Part shown: piece by piece, positions 7,682 through 17,892 of the stretch
How positions within the stretch are numbered: position 1 is the stretch's first letter
How the letters are laid out: the number at the start of each line of letters is the position of its first letter
DNA from: DASPWW01 sp963841715
GTDB taxonomy: Bacteria; Actinomycetota; Thermoleophilia; Solirubrobacterales; 70-9
Assembly (NCBI GenBank): GCA_963841715.1
Contig: CAWJDP010000005.1
Location: forward strand, 124,001-188,000
DNA: 64,000 nucleotides
Reading direction: 5' to 3'
Notes under the pieces: generated by a model
Database searches by the model: none
What the model was told of the DNA's origin: nothing
Seen by the model: only the letters and a program-made list of their open reading frames with translations
Position numbers and translations under genes: made by a program

Positions 7682-9930
7682 TCACTCGGAGCCGCCGGTG
7701 ATCGGCTGCGGTCGCGGCGCGACCCGCAGCACGCGGCGGATGCGCTCGGGCAGGTACCAGTTCCAGTCCCCGAGCAGCTTCATCGTCGCCGGGACGAGGA
7801 TCATCCGCACGACGGTCGCGTCGAGCAGGATCGCTGCCGAGAGCCCGAGACCGAACTCCTGCAGGCCGACGAACGACCCGAACGTGAATCCCGAGAACGC
7901 CGCGATCATGATGATCGCCGCGGCAGTGATGATCCGCCCGGTGTGCTCGAGGCCGCCGGCGACCGCCTCCTCGTTGTTGCGCGTGCGGTCGTATTCCTCG
8001 CTCATCCGCGAGAGCAGGAAGACCTCGTAGTCCATCGACAGCCCGAACAGCATCGCGAACAGAAAGATCGGGATCCAGCCCTCGATCTGTGACGCACCGT
8101 GCAAGCCGATCACGCTCCCGAGCCCGTCTTGGAACGCGAGCACGAGCACCCCGTAGGTAGCGCTGACCGAGAGCACGTTCATGAACACGGCCTTGATCGG
8201 CAGCACGACGGAGCGGAAGGCGCGCAGCAGCAGCAGGTACGAGATCACGAGGACGGCGAGGATCAGCCACGGGAAGGCGCCGTAGGCCTTGTCGAGGAAG
8301 TCGACGCCGCCGGCGGGGGCGCCGGTGACGTAGGTCGCGAGCGACGCGTCCGCGTCCCTCTCCGCGCGCGGGACGTAGGTATCCCGCAGCCGATGCACGA
8401 GGTCGACCGCGGCCGGGGTCCCCGAGTCGTGCTCTCCGGAGACGCGGAACTGGAAGTAGCGGCCCGAGGGATCGACGAGGTTCGCGCGCTCGAGCTGGGC
8501 GAGCTCCTGCTTCGGTGGCGGCCCTGCCCGGGGAGGGGCGGCTCCGGCGGCCGCGATCAGGGCCGGGGCCTGGATCGTGCCGCGCTGGGCCTCGGGGTCG
8601 CCCCGGAGCTCGGCCGCGAGCCGGCGCTGGAAGGCGATCGAGCTTGCCGTGTAGGCGCCGTCCTTGTGGCCGCTGTCGACGACGATCTCGTTCGGGGCGA
8701 GCGCGCCCGCGCCGATCGTGTCCTCGAGCAGCTTCAGCCCCTTCGTCGACTGCGTCGTCGTCGGGGTGCCGCGGTTGTCCCCGCTCGTCAGGTCGATCCG
8801 GGTCGCGGTCAGCGCCAGCGCGAGCATCGGCAGCCCGGCGGCGAGCAGGTAGAGGACCGGGCGGCGCATGATCGAGTGCGCGAGCCCGCCCAGAACCCGC
8901 CCGTCCCCTTCGCGCGCCTCGCGAGGATCGCCTTCGGGACGAGGCGGAGGCGGTTCACACCGCGTCCCATGACGGCGAGAAGCGCGGGCAGGAGCGTCGC
9001 CGCGGCGGCGATCGAGACCAGCGGCACGATCAGCCCTCCGACGCCCATCGAGCGCATGAACGGGAGCGGCATGAACGCGAGCAGCGCGAGGCCGACCGCG
9101 ACCGTGAGCCCCGAGAAGATCGTCGCTCGCCCGGCGGTGGCCATCGCCGTGCGAAGCGCCTCATGCGGGTCCGCCACCCGCTCGAGCTCCTCGCGGTATC
9201 TGAACACGACCAGCATCGAGTAGTCGATCGCGATCGCGAGCCCGATCAGCGTGACGATGTTCTCAACGTAGATCGCCATGCTCATGAAGTGGGCGACGAT
9301 CCACACGAAGCCGAGCGTGGTCGGGATCGTCGCGATCGCGAAGATCAGTGGGACCGCGGTGCCGCCGAGGGTCCCGAACATGAACAGCATCACCAGCAGC
9401 GCGATCGGGACCGCGATCAACTCCCCGCGCGCGAGATCGTCGTTGTAGATCTTCTGCGTGTCCTGGTTGATCGCCGGCGCGCCCGAAACGTAGAGCTTCG
9501 CACCGGGGTCGCCGCCGAGGGCGTCGCGCAGGTCCTGGGTGTGCTTGGCGGCGTCATCGTTCTCGAGCGGGGTTGTCACCTGGACGTAGGAGAGATCCCG
9601 GCTCGCCTGCTGGACGGGACCCGCCTTGGCTCCGTGGATCTGGCGCGCGGCGCGGCGCGAAGCGGCCTCGAGCCGGGTCGTGAACGCGGGCGTGCGCGCG
9701 GAGCCGTGGGTGGCGCGGGCGATGATCGTGAAGTCGCCGTCGCCGCGCTCGGAGAAGTGGTCGCCGAGCAGCGTCCGTCCCTGCTCGGACTCGGACCCGG
9801 GGACGCTGAAGCGGTTGGTGAGCAGGTCCCCGAGGCCCGCGGACGCGGTCCCGGCAGCGATCACGATCACGATCCAGGCCGCGATCACGCGCTTGCGATG
9901 CTCGATTATCCACTGCGTCCAGCGGACCAA
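7682..9930 (-). pseudogene. MMPL/RND-type membrane transporter, one frameshift
   Basis: Together about 740 residues: full length for an actinobacterial MMPL-family (RND superfamily) lipid or drug exporter. The N-terminal part (from 9930) has one TM segment, a periplasmic domain starting FSVPGSESEQG, and the first TM block with the AIAIDYSMLVVFRYREE motif. The C-terminal part (ending 7682) has a second periplasmic domain and TM block with LFGLSMDYEVFLLSRM. The frame breaks near 8882-8890, after GTGGFWAG; adding one G to the GGG there restores GFWAG-LAHSIMRRPVL, as expected for the family. Either a recent mutation or a homopolymer sequencing error; the rest is intact. Confidence 0.88.
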
Positions 9931-10062
9931 ATCGTCTCCTGAGGAGCTCGCGGACTAACTGAGAGGCCGAGCGGTCCAGGTTAGAGACCGCGCCTCGTCG
10001 GCCAGTGAGAAAGCGCACACTTTGCGGCGATCGAGCCGGGACGAGGGCACCGGGGCCGCTGC

Positions 10063-10068
10063 TAGGCT
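10063..10068 (+). promoter_or_regulatory. Candidate -10 box of purF
   Basis: TAGGCT, five bases before the ATG at 10074. The spacing would put the transcription start at or next to the start codon (leaderless mRNA). The same hexamer type recurs before many genes in the window. Confidence 0.45.
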
Positions 10069-10073
10069 TCGCG

Positions 10074-11573
10074 ATGCAGGTGGTTCGCCTGCTTGAACGC
10101 CCTTTCCTCCAAGGCAAAACGCCTTCGATGACTCCGAGCGAGCGGCCTATCCCAGACCGCGACGGCCCGCGCGATGAGTGCGGCGTGTTCGGCATATTCG
10201 CGCCCGGGCACGACGTCGCCCGCCTCGCCTACTTCGCTCTCTACGCACTCCAGCACCGCGGCCAGGAGTCGGCCGGGATCGCGACCTGCGAAGGCGGCCA
10301 CATCACCGCGCTTCGCGACCTCGGGCTCGTCTCGCAGGTGTTCGACGAGGAGAAGCTGCGGGCGCTCGAGGGCGACATGGCGATCGGTCACGTCCGCTAC
10401 TCGACGACCGGAGGCGGGGCGTGGGACAACGCCCAGCCGGTGTGGCGGGCCGACGGCCGCGAGCTCGCGCTCGCCCACAACGGCAACCTGACGAACGCGG
10501 TCGAGCTCTACAACGAGCTCCGCGAGCGAGGGCTTGAGTTCCGCGGGACCTCCGACTCCGAGATCATCGCCGCGCTGCTGTCGTGCCACGACGGCGCGAC
10601 GATCGAGGACGCCGTCGCCGACGTGATGCCGCACCTCGAGGGCGCCTACTCGACGGTCGTGATGACGAAGCACGCGGTGGTCGCGTTCCGCGACCCGGCC
10701 GGGGTGCGCCCGCTGTCGCTGGGCCAGATCGAGGACCGCTACGTCGTCGCCTCCGAGAGCTGCGCGTTCGACATCATTGGCGCGAAGCTGCTGCGCGAGG
10801 TCCAGCCGGGCGAGCTGGTATCGCTGACCGGGCAGGGCCTCGATGTGCGCCAGGCGGTGCCGATGAATGGGCGCGCGCACTGCGTGTTCGAGCAGATCTA
10901 CTTCTCGCGGCCGGACTCGCGGCTCGAGGGCAAGGTCGTCCAGCAGGTGCGCGGGAGGATGGGGGAGCTGCTGTGGGACGAGGCGCCCGTCGAGGCCGAC
11001 CTGGTGATCACCGTGCCCGACTCCGGGAACCCGGCCGCGAACGGGTTCGCGCGCGCATCCGGGATCCCACAGGACGACGGGCTGATCAAGAACCGCTACG
11101 TCGCGCGAACCTTCATCGCTCCCGGGCAGGAGCTGCGCAAGCACGGCCTGCGGATGAAGTTCAACCCGCTCCCGGAGATCGTCTCCGGCAAGCGCGTGGT
11201 CGTCGTCGACGACTCCATCGTCCGCGGCAACACGACGCGCCAGATCGTCGGGATGCTGAAGGACGCGGGCGCACGCGAGGTGCACCTTCGGATCTCCTCG
11301 CCGCCGATCCGGCACCCCTGCCACTACGGAATCGACATGTCGACGAGCGAGGAGATGATCGCCCACGACCGCACGGTCGAGGAGGTCGCGGCCGAGCTCG
11401 GCGCCGACTCCCTCGCCTACCTGTCGATGGAGGGCGTCTACGAGGCGATCGGGACGCCGGCCGGGAACCACTGCGACGCCTGCTTCACGGGCGACTACCC
11501 GCTCGGCGACCCCGAGGACGCGAACGGGAAGTTCGCGCTTGAAAGCATCGAGACGGTTCCAGTCAATCGCTGA
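10074..11573 (+). CDS. purF: Amidophosphoribosyltransferase
   Basis: First committed step of purine synthesis: PRPP plus glutamine to phosphoribosylamine. Class II (Ntn) amidotransferase: the catalytic Cys, exposed after propeptide removal, is in RDECGVFG, about 35 residues from the ATG at 10074 or 17 from ATG 10128. Start undecided: 10074 fits a leaderless promoter, 10128 gives the more usual short propeptide, and neither has a good Shine-Dalgarno. The PRPP motif VVVVDDSIVRGNTT is near residue 380. Cysteines in HCVFEQIYF, HPCHYGID and HCDACFTGD match the 4Fe-4S ligands of the Bacillus-type enzyme. Followed by purN. Confidence 0.95.
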   Translation: MQVVRLLERPFLQGKTPSMTPSERPIPDRDGPRDECGVFGIFAPGHDVARLAYFALYALQHRGQESAGIATCEGGHITALRDLGLVSQVFDEEKLRALEGDMAIGHVRYSTTGGGAWDNAQPVWRADGRELALAHNGNLTNAVELYNELRERGLEFRGTSDSEIIAALLSCHDGATIEDAVADVMPHLEGAYSTVVMTKHAVVAFRDPAGVRPLSLGQIEDRYVVASESCAFDIIGAKLLREVQPGELVSLTGQGLDVRQAVPMNGRAHCVFEQIYFSRPDSRLEGKVVQQVRGRMGELLWDEAPVEADLVITVPDSGNPAANGFARASGIPQDDGLIKNRYVARTFIAPGQELRKHGLRMKFNPLPEIVSGKRVVVVDDSIVRGNTTRQIVGMLKDAGAREVHLRISSPPIRHPCHYGIDMSTSEEMIAHDRTVEEVAAELGADSLAYLSMEGVYEAIGTPAGNHCDACFTGDYPLGDPEDANGKFALESIETVPVNR

Positions 11574-11583
11574 CCCGGCTGGA

Positions 11584-11650
11584 CCGGACGCGAAGCGGAG
11601 GAGTCAGCCGGATTGATGTCGGCCGGTCACGAAGCGGAGGGTTCGGCCGG
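11584..11650 (+). repeat. Imperfect tandem repeat between purF and purN
   Basis: Two units about 39 bp apart each contain CGAAGCGGAGG (11591-11601 and 11630-11640), preceded by CCGG and followed by a CNGCCGG-like stretch. The second copy runs into GTTCGGCCGGGT, which also occurs at the very end of purS (about 4099-4111). It fills most of the space before the purN start. Confidence 0.55.
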
Positions 11651-11657
11651 GTTCCTG

Positions 11658-12275
11658 ATGTTCCGGCTGGCGGTTCTTGCCTCCGGGACCGGCACGAACC
11701 TCCAGGCGATCCTAGACAAGGTCCACGGGAGGGACGGGGTCGAGGTCGTCGGGGTGGGCTCGAACAAGCCCGGCGCGATGGCTCTCGAGCGTGCGCGCGG
11801 CGCGGGGATCGCGACCGCGACGTTCGAGCGCGGCGACTACCCCGACCGCGCGACCCGCGACGCGGCGATCGGCGACTGGCTCGCCGGGCTCGAGGTCGAG
11901 CTCGTCGTCCTCGCCGGGTACATGGAGCTGCTCTCACCCGAGCTGGTGGGCCGGTTCCCGAACCGGATCGTCAACGTCCACCCGGCGCTCTTGCCGTCGT
12001 TCCCCGGCCTCGACGCGATCGAGCAGGCGCTCGAGCACGGCGTCAAAGTGACCGGGGTCACGGTCCACTTCGTCGACGACGGCGTCGACTCGGGACCGAT
12101 CGTGCTCCAGCGCGCGGTCCCGGTCCCGGACTCCGGCGACCGCGACGAGCTCGAGGACGCGATCCACCTCGTCGAGCACGAGCTGCTGCCGGAGGCGATC
12201 CGGCTCATCGCCTCCGGCGAGGTCGCCGTCGACGAGGCGAACCCGCGCCTCGTCCGCGTCCCTCCGACTTCTTGA
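11658..12275 (+). CDS. purN: Phosphoribosylglycinamide formyltransferase
   Basis: Transfers a formyl group from 10-formyl-THF to GAR. 205 residues from ATG 11658. Starts upstream (TTG 11613, ATG 11616) would add residues encoded by the tandem repeat, and the family begins at MFRLAVLASGTGTN. Catalytic Asn/His/Asp are seen in NVHPALLPSFPG and VDDGVDSGPI. Probably in one transcript with purF, 84 bp upstream. Cytosolic. Confidence 0.94.
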   Translation: MFRLAVLASGTGTNLQAILDKVHGRDGVEVVGVGSNKPGAMALERARGAGIATATFERGDYPDRATRDAAIGDWLAGLEVELVVLAGYMELLSPELVGRFPNRIVNVHPALLPSFPGLDAIEQALEHGVKVTGVTVHFVDDGVDSGPIVLQRAVPVPDSGDRDELEDAIHLVEHELLPEAIRLIASGEVAVDEANPRLVRVPPTS

Positions 12276-12276
12276 G

Positions 12277-12500
12277 CGTCAGCTTGCTCGTCTGAGTGTT
12301 GGCCGAGCCGCCGCTCGGCGTGAACGTGATCCCGGCGCTGACCTTGACCTGTCTTCTTCAACACCGCGAGGAACACGATCTTCGCCCAGAGCACCGCCAG
12401 CGCTTCCGGTACGAACTGGGTTCGGGAGCTCGAACGGGAACCAGGAGGTGAGCGTCCCGGCGCTCAACCTCGGGTTGCTCGCGAGAAACGGCGGGCCGAC
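12277..12500 (-). pseudogene. Remnant of a secreted/surface protein C-terminus
   Basis: The minus strand reads FLASNPRLSAGTLTSWFPFE, then, after a frame change near 12355, VKVSAGITFTPSGGSANTQT and KLTLKK. That ending resembles C-terminal beta-sandwich tails of secreted actinobacterial proteins. No single frame covers it, there is no start, and its 3' end runs into purN. I read it as a decayed gene end filling the purN-purH gap. Family assignment is by eye only. Confidence 0.35.
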
Positions 12501-12571
12501 ATGGGGGAAATCCCCTAATTCGCGCCCGCTCCGTGCGTGGTCCCGACTGGATTCGGGCCTCGGGCAGCGAT

Positions 12572-12577
12572 TAGACT
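12572..12577 (+). promoter_or_regulatory. Candidate -10 box of purH
   Basis: TAGACT, ten bases before the ATG at 12588, in the only slightly AT-richer stretch upstream. No Shine-Dalgarno lies between, so a very short leader is likely. Confidence 0.45.
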
Positions 12578-12587
12578 CGCCCCGGCG

Positions 12588-14207
<1,620 letters not shown>

Positions 14208-14216
14208 CCGGGCACT

Positions 14217-14903
14217 TTGGCCGAGCTCCACGTCCTGCGAGTCTTCTGCGGCTCCGGCGGAGCGGGCGGGAACGAGCTCGGGGTGTTCCTCGAAGGCGCA
14301 GCGATCCCAGAGGCGGAGCGGCAGGGGATCGCGACGGAGCTGGGGTTCGCCGAGACCGTGTTCGTCGAGGACCGCACGGCCGGCCGGATCCGGATCCATA
14401 CGCCGTCGGAGGAGCTTCAGTTCGCAGGGCACCCGGTCGTCGGGACGGGATGGCTGCTCGCGCGTGAGGTCGGCGCGGCCGACGCGCTGCGAGTGCCCGC
14501 GGGCGAGGTCCCGGTTCGAAGCGAGGGAGAGACGGCGTGGGCCGCGGGGCGGGCCGAGTGGGTGTTCGAGATCGAGTTCCACGAGCTCGCCTCGCCGGCC
14601 GAGGTCGACGCGCTCGAGGGCCCGCCGGAGGGCGAGGGCTCGAGCGGGCTCTGGTCCTGGGTCGACGAGGAGGCCGGGGTGATCCGCGAGCGCGTGTTCG
14701 TCCCCGAGCACGGAGTCAGCGAAGACGAGGCGACCGGCGCCGCCGCGGTTGCTCTCTGCGACCGGCTCGGCCGCCCGGTCGAGATCCACCAGGGCCGCGA
14801 CTCGCTGATCCACGCCCGCCCGCTCGCCCACGGCATGATCGAGATCGGCGGCCGCGTCGAGCTCGACGGGGTTCGCGCCTACAAGCCGCCGCGGGTTCGG
14901 TAG
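14217..14903 (+). CDS. PhzF-family isomerase/epimerase-like protein
   Basis: 228 residues with the PhzF fold pattern: N-terminal VLRVFCGSGGAGGNELGVF (acidic/Gly loop), FAETVFVED, the first-domain closing motif LQFAGHPVVGTGWLL, and a second half with EDEATGAAAVAL. The family includes phenazine isomerase and diaminopimelate-epimerase-like proteins; the actual reaction here is unknown. Start is TTG 14217, 9 bp after purH, so it may share the purH transcript. Slightly shorter than the typical 260-290 residues. Confidence 0.85.
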   Translation: MAELHVLRVFCGSGGAGGNELGVFLEGAAIPEAERQGIATELGFAETVFVEDRTAGRIRIHTPSEELQFAGHPVVGTGWLLAREVGAADALRVPAGEVPVRSEGETAWAAGRAEWVFEIEFHELASPAEVDALEGPPEGEGSSGLWSWVDEEAGVIRERVFVPEHGVSEDEATGAAAVALCDRLGRPVEIHQGRDSLIHARPLAHGMIEIGGRVELDGVRAYKPPRVR

Positions 14904-15073
14904 ACGACGTCCTCGAAGTGGGCTCCGGCCGCCGGGCTGACGATCAGCCCAGCCTCGATCTCACCGTGGCAGTTGGCGCACACCGCTTGCAACGCTGCCG
15001 CCGAGCGCCATTCATCTCCCGCGAATACGCAACGAACTCGGTCTCGCCCCACGAATATATGTTCCCAATCCAC
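14879..15073 (-). pseudogene. C-terminal fragment of an HNH-type protein
   Basis: A 64-codon frame directly downstream of tRNA-Lys contains AALQAVCANCHGEIEAGL, the ending typical of small actinobacterial HNH endonuclease-like proteins (LCANCHAEVEAG type). The rest of the nuclease, including the HNH histidines, is missing. The only available start is a GTG. It reads like a gene end left beside the tRNA, perhaps after an insertion or deletion at the tRNA. Overlaps the 3' end of the PhzF gene on the other strand. Confidence 0.45.
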
Positions 15074-15087
15074 CCGGACGGCGCAGT

Positions 15088-15160
15088 GCCCCCGGCGAGA
15101 CTCGAACTCGCATCTTTCGGGTTAAAAGCCCGACGCGTTAGCCAATTACGCTACGGGGGC
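15088..15160 (-). tRNA. tRNA-Lys (anticodon TTT)
   Basis: Acceptor stem GCCCCCG/CGGGGGC is a perfect 7 bp. D arm GCG...CGC, anticodon stem TCGGG/CCCGA with loop CTTTTAA (anticodon TTT), T arm GCGAG-TTCGAGT-CTCGC, discriminator A. CCA is not encoded. Confidence 0.96.
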
Positions 15161-15180
15161 GCTGACATGATGACGGCCGG

Positions 15181-16080
15181 ATGCCCGGAGAGATCGTTGT
15201 CGGCACGTCGAGCTGGGCGGACCCGGGGTTCGTCAAGGAGTGGTACCCGAAGGGGCTTGCGGCGCGCGACCGGCTGCCGTTCTACGCCGAGCGCTTCGAG
15301 GCGGTCGAGGTGAACTCGACCCACTACGCGATCCCGGCGCCGGCGGCCGTCGAGCGCTGGGTAGAGGCAACGCCTGACGGCTTCCGGTTCGACGTCAAGC
15401 TCCACCGCGCGCTCTCGCGGCACGCCGCGAAGCCCGACTCGCTCCCAAAGGACCTCCGCGACGCGCTCGACCTCAACCCGCGCGGCAACGTGATCCTGAC
15501 CGACGACCTCGAGCGGGAGCTGATCGAGCGCACGCGCGCGGCGCTCGAGCCGCTTGAGGGCGCGGGCAAGCTGACCTCGCTCCTGCTCCAGCTGACACCG
15601 GGGTTCGAGCCCGACACGCACAAGCTCAGCGAGCTCGACGCGATCATCGAGGGCTTCGCGCCGACGCCGGTCGCGGTCGAGTTCCGACGCCGCGTGTGGA
15701 TGAGCGAGAAGCGCACCGCCTCGACGCTCGGCTACCTCTCGGAGCGCGACGCGGTCTACGTCGCGGTCGACGCGCCCCCCGGCGTCCACGTCCCGATCAT
15801 GCCGTCGATCGACGCGGTCACATCCGACCGCCTCGCCTACCTCCGCTGCCACGGGCGCGACACCGATCGCTACATGCGTGGGCGCACCGTGGCCGAGCGC
15901 TTCGACTACGACTACTCCTCCGACGAGCTCGCCGAGATCGCCGACCGCGTCGTGGGCCTCGCGAGCGAGGCCGAGCAGGCGCACGTGATGTTCAACAACA
16001 ACGCTCGCGATCTCGCCCCGAAGGCCGCTCGCGCCCTGCGCCGGCAGCTCGGGCAGGACCCCGGGCCAGCGGTCAGCTAG
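15181..16080 (+). CDS. DUF72 family protein (YecE-like)
   Basis: 299 residues with the TIM-barrel-like DUF72 pattern: N-terminal VGTSSWADPGFVKEWYPKG, FEAVEVNSTHYAIP, FRFDVKLHR, VAVEFRRRVW, LAYLRCHGRD, and the closing HVMFNNNARDLAPKAA. The family is widespread but its reaction is unknown. Starts at ATG 15181, 20 bp from the divergent tRNA-Lys. Appears monocistronic. Confidence 0.92.
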   Translation: MPGEIVVGTSSWADPGFVKEWYPKGLAARDRLPFYAERFEAVEVNSTHYAIPAPAAVERWVEATPDGFRFDVKLHRALSRHAAKPDSLPKDLRDALDLNPRGNVILTDDLERELIERTRAALEPLEGAGKLTSLLLQLTPGFEPDTHKLSELDAIIEGFAPTPVAVEFRRRVWMSEKRTASTLGYLSERDAVYVAVDAPPGVHVPIMPSIDAVTSDRLAYLRCHGRDTDRYMRGRTVAERFDYDYSSDELAEIADRVVGLASEAEQAHVMFNNNARDLAPKAARALRRQLGQDPGPAVS

Positions 16081-16206
16081 CGCCGACCTCGAATCCCGTC
16101 GCCACGAACCCGAACCAGCACGTGACTTTCGCGCTGCCGTCGCGTTTCCGACTCAGAGGCCGGTGGAGAGCCACGTCGCAGGCATCACGGAACCCACCTG
16201 GAGGGA

Positions 16207-16425
16207 AGCGATCCGGGTGCCGCCCTGCTCCGCACGTTCACCGCGCGGATGGAGTCGCCGCGCCCCGGAATCGCGGAGCACTGCCGCATCGTCGCCGACC
16301 ACACGACGATCGTCTCCGCCGAGCTCGGGCTCGATCCCGACGCCTACGCGGCGATCACCTCCGATCGGACGCGTTCGTGCGCGCCGTTCAGCGCCTCGTC
16401 TGCGCCGTTCCGGCGGCGCCGCTGA
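16207..16425 (+). pseudogene. Degenerate HD-GYP-like fragment
   Basis: A frame open from about 16207 reads ALLRTFTARMESPRPGIAEH then CRIVADHTTIVSAELGLD before losing similarity and stopping at 16423. It resembles the first helices of HD-GYP phosphodiesterases (RGHSERVA-type), but the catalytic HD and GYP motifs are absent. Occupies the 391-bp gap between the DUF72 gene and the sigma factor. Assignment is tentative. Confidence 0.3.
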
Positions 16426-16471
16426 CGCTTGAGACTTGAACTTCACGCCATGGATGTCGATAGTCCGCTGA

Positions 16472-17848
16472 ATGGCAGAAGCCGCGATCCCGCTCGGACG
16501 CGCGGATCCTCGTCCCGCCGCGATGCGCCTGCTGAGCGACCGAGCCCTGGCGAAGCTCGCCGCGGCCGGGAATCGAAGTGCGTTCGCGGCGATCTACGAG
16601 CGCCATCACCAGGCGCTGTACCGCTACTGCCGCTCGATCCTCGGCAACGACGACGACGCCCGCGACGCGCTCCAGAACACGCTCGTGTCCGCGCTCGACG
16701 CGCTGCCGGGCGAGAAGCGCGACATCGCGCTGCGTCCGTGGCTGTTCCGGGTCGCGCACAACGAGTCGATCTCCCTCGTCCGCAGGCGGAGTCCCCAGCC
16801 AGACGTTCCGCTCGAGGAGGCCGACGCGACGTCGAGCTTCGACTGTGCCACACGCGACCGGCTGCGCTCGCTCCTCGGCGACATCGGGACGCTGCCGGAC
16901 CGGCAGAAGAGCGCGCTCGTCCTGCGCGAGCTGAACGGACTCAGCTACGCGGACATCGCGGGGGCGCTGTCGACGTCACCGGCGGCGGCGAAGCAGGCCG
17001 TGTACGAGGCGCGGATCGCGCTGCACCAGCTTGCGGAGGGTCGCGAGATGGAGTGTGAGGGCGCCCGCGCCGCGATCTCGGCCCGCGATGGGCGGGTGCT
17101 GCGAGGGCGCAGGCTTCGCGCCCATCTGCGCTCATGCCAGAGCTGCACCGCGTTCCGCGACTCGATCTTCGCCCGCCGAACGCAGCTTGCGGCGCTCGCG
17201 CCGCCGCTACCCGCCGTCGCAGCCGCCGGGATCATCGACGGCCTGCTGCGCGGCGCCGGTGGGAGCGGCGGGGGCTGGGGCGGCCTCGTCGGCGGTGTCG
17301 GCGCGAAGACAGCCGCCGGCGGAGCTGCGCTGAAGGCCGGAAGCGTCGCGATGGTCACCGCGGTCGTCGGCGTCAGCGCCTACGAGGTCGCGAACAAGGT
17401 CGAGTCCGGCCACGGGGGCGCCGGCACTGCCGTCGAGGCCTCCGCGGCGAGCGGGAGCGGCGGAGCGCAGGCGGCGAACGGCGTCCGGACCGGCGGCGGC
17501 ACCTCGAACGGTAGGGACGCGGGGCATCAATCCGGAGAGCACCCGTCCGGCCACGGCCAGGGTGCAGGCGCACATATCTCCGGCGGCCAAACGGGGTCGG
17601 GCGACACCTCCACCGGCGGTGGCGACTCGACGGGACCGAGCGCCCGAGTCGGGGCCGGCTCCGGGAGCACGGGGAGCGCCGGCACGACCTCCCCGGGGAA
17701 CTCGGCGAGCGCCCCGGGCCACACCGGTCTCAACCCGGGCCAGTCGGGCGGCACCGCCGGCCCGCCCGGTCAGACCGGGGCCGCGCCGGGCCAATCGGGG
17801 ACCTCGCCCGGGAACTCGGGCAACGCCCCCGGGCACAACAAGCCCTGA
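16472..17848 (+). CDS. ECF-type sigma factor fused to zinc finger, membrane segment and Gly/Ser tail
   Basis: 458 residues. Sigma region 2 lies at about 30-103 (FAAIYERHHQALYRYC, LFRVAHNES) and region 4 at about 130-187 (LPDRQKSALVLRELNGLSYA). Next comes a zinc-binding anti-sigma-like motif: C195, then H218-x3-C222-x2-C225 (HLRSCQSC). A hydrophobic stretch at about 288-305 (SVAMVTAVVGVSAYE) is a likely TM helix. The last ~150 residues are Gly/Ser/Pro-rich with PGQSG/PGNSG-like repeats and would lie outside the cell. The layout suggests a membrane-tethered sigma factor carrying its own anti-sigma domain, released by proteolysis or conformational change (inference). No separate anti-sigma gene is adjacent. 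GATAGT 7 bp before the ATG is a candidate -10 box. Confidence 0.9.
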   Translation: MAEAAIPLGRADPRPAAMRLLSDRALAKLAAAGNRSAFAAIYERHHQALYRYCRSILGNDDDARDALQNTLVSALDALPGEKRDIALRPWLFRVAHNESISLVRRRSPQPDVPLEEADATSSFDCATRDRLRSLLGDIGTLPDRQKSALVLRELNGLSYADIAGALSTSPAAAKQAVYEARIALHQLAEGREMECEGARAAISARDGRVLRGRRLRAHLRSCQSCTAFRDSIFARRTQLAALAPPLPAVAAAGIIDGLLRGAGGSGGGWGGLVGGVGAKTAAGGAALKAGSVAMVTAVVGVSAYEVANKVESGHGGAGTAVEASAASGSGGAQAANGVRTGGGTSNGRDAGHQSGEHPSGHGQGAGAHISGGQTGSGDTSTGGGDSTGPSARVGAGSGSTGSAGTTSPGNSASAPGHTGLNPGQSGGTAGPPGQTGAAPGQSGTSPGNSGNAPGHNKP

Positions 17849-17853
17849 TCATC

Positions 17854-17874
17854 TCGCCCGCCCGAGCCGGGCGA
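17854..17874. terminator. Hairpin after the sigma-fusion gene
   Basis: TCGCCCG-cccgagc-CGGGCGA, a 7-bp perfect stem six bases after the stop codon, without a T tract. It is flanked by a direct repeat of GATCATCT. Confidence 0.35.
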
Positions 17875-17892
17875 TCGATCATCTAGGCTCGG

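Noticed and set aside
17500..17848. Gly/Ser/Pro repeat tail as a separate secreted gene
   Set aside because: It is in frame with the sigma factor with no stop, start or Shine-Dalgarno between them.
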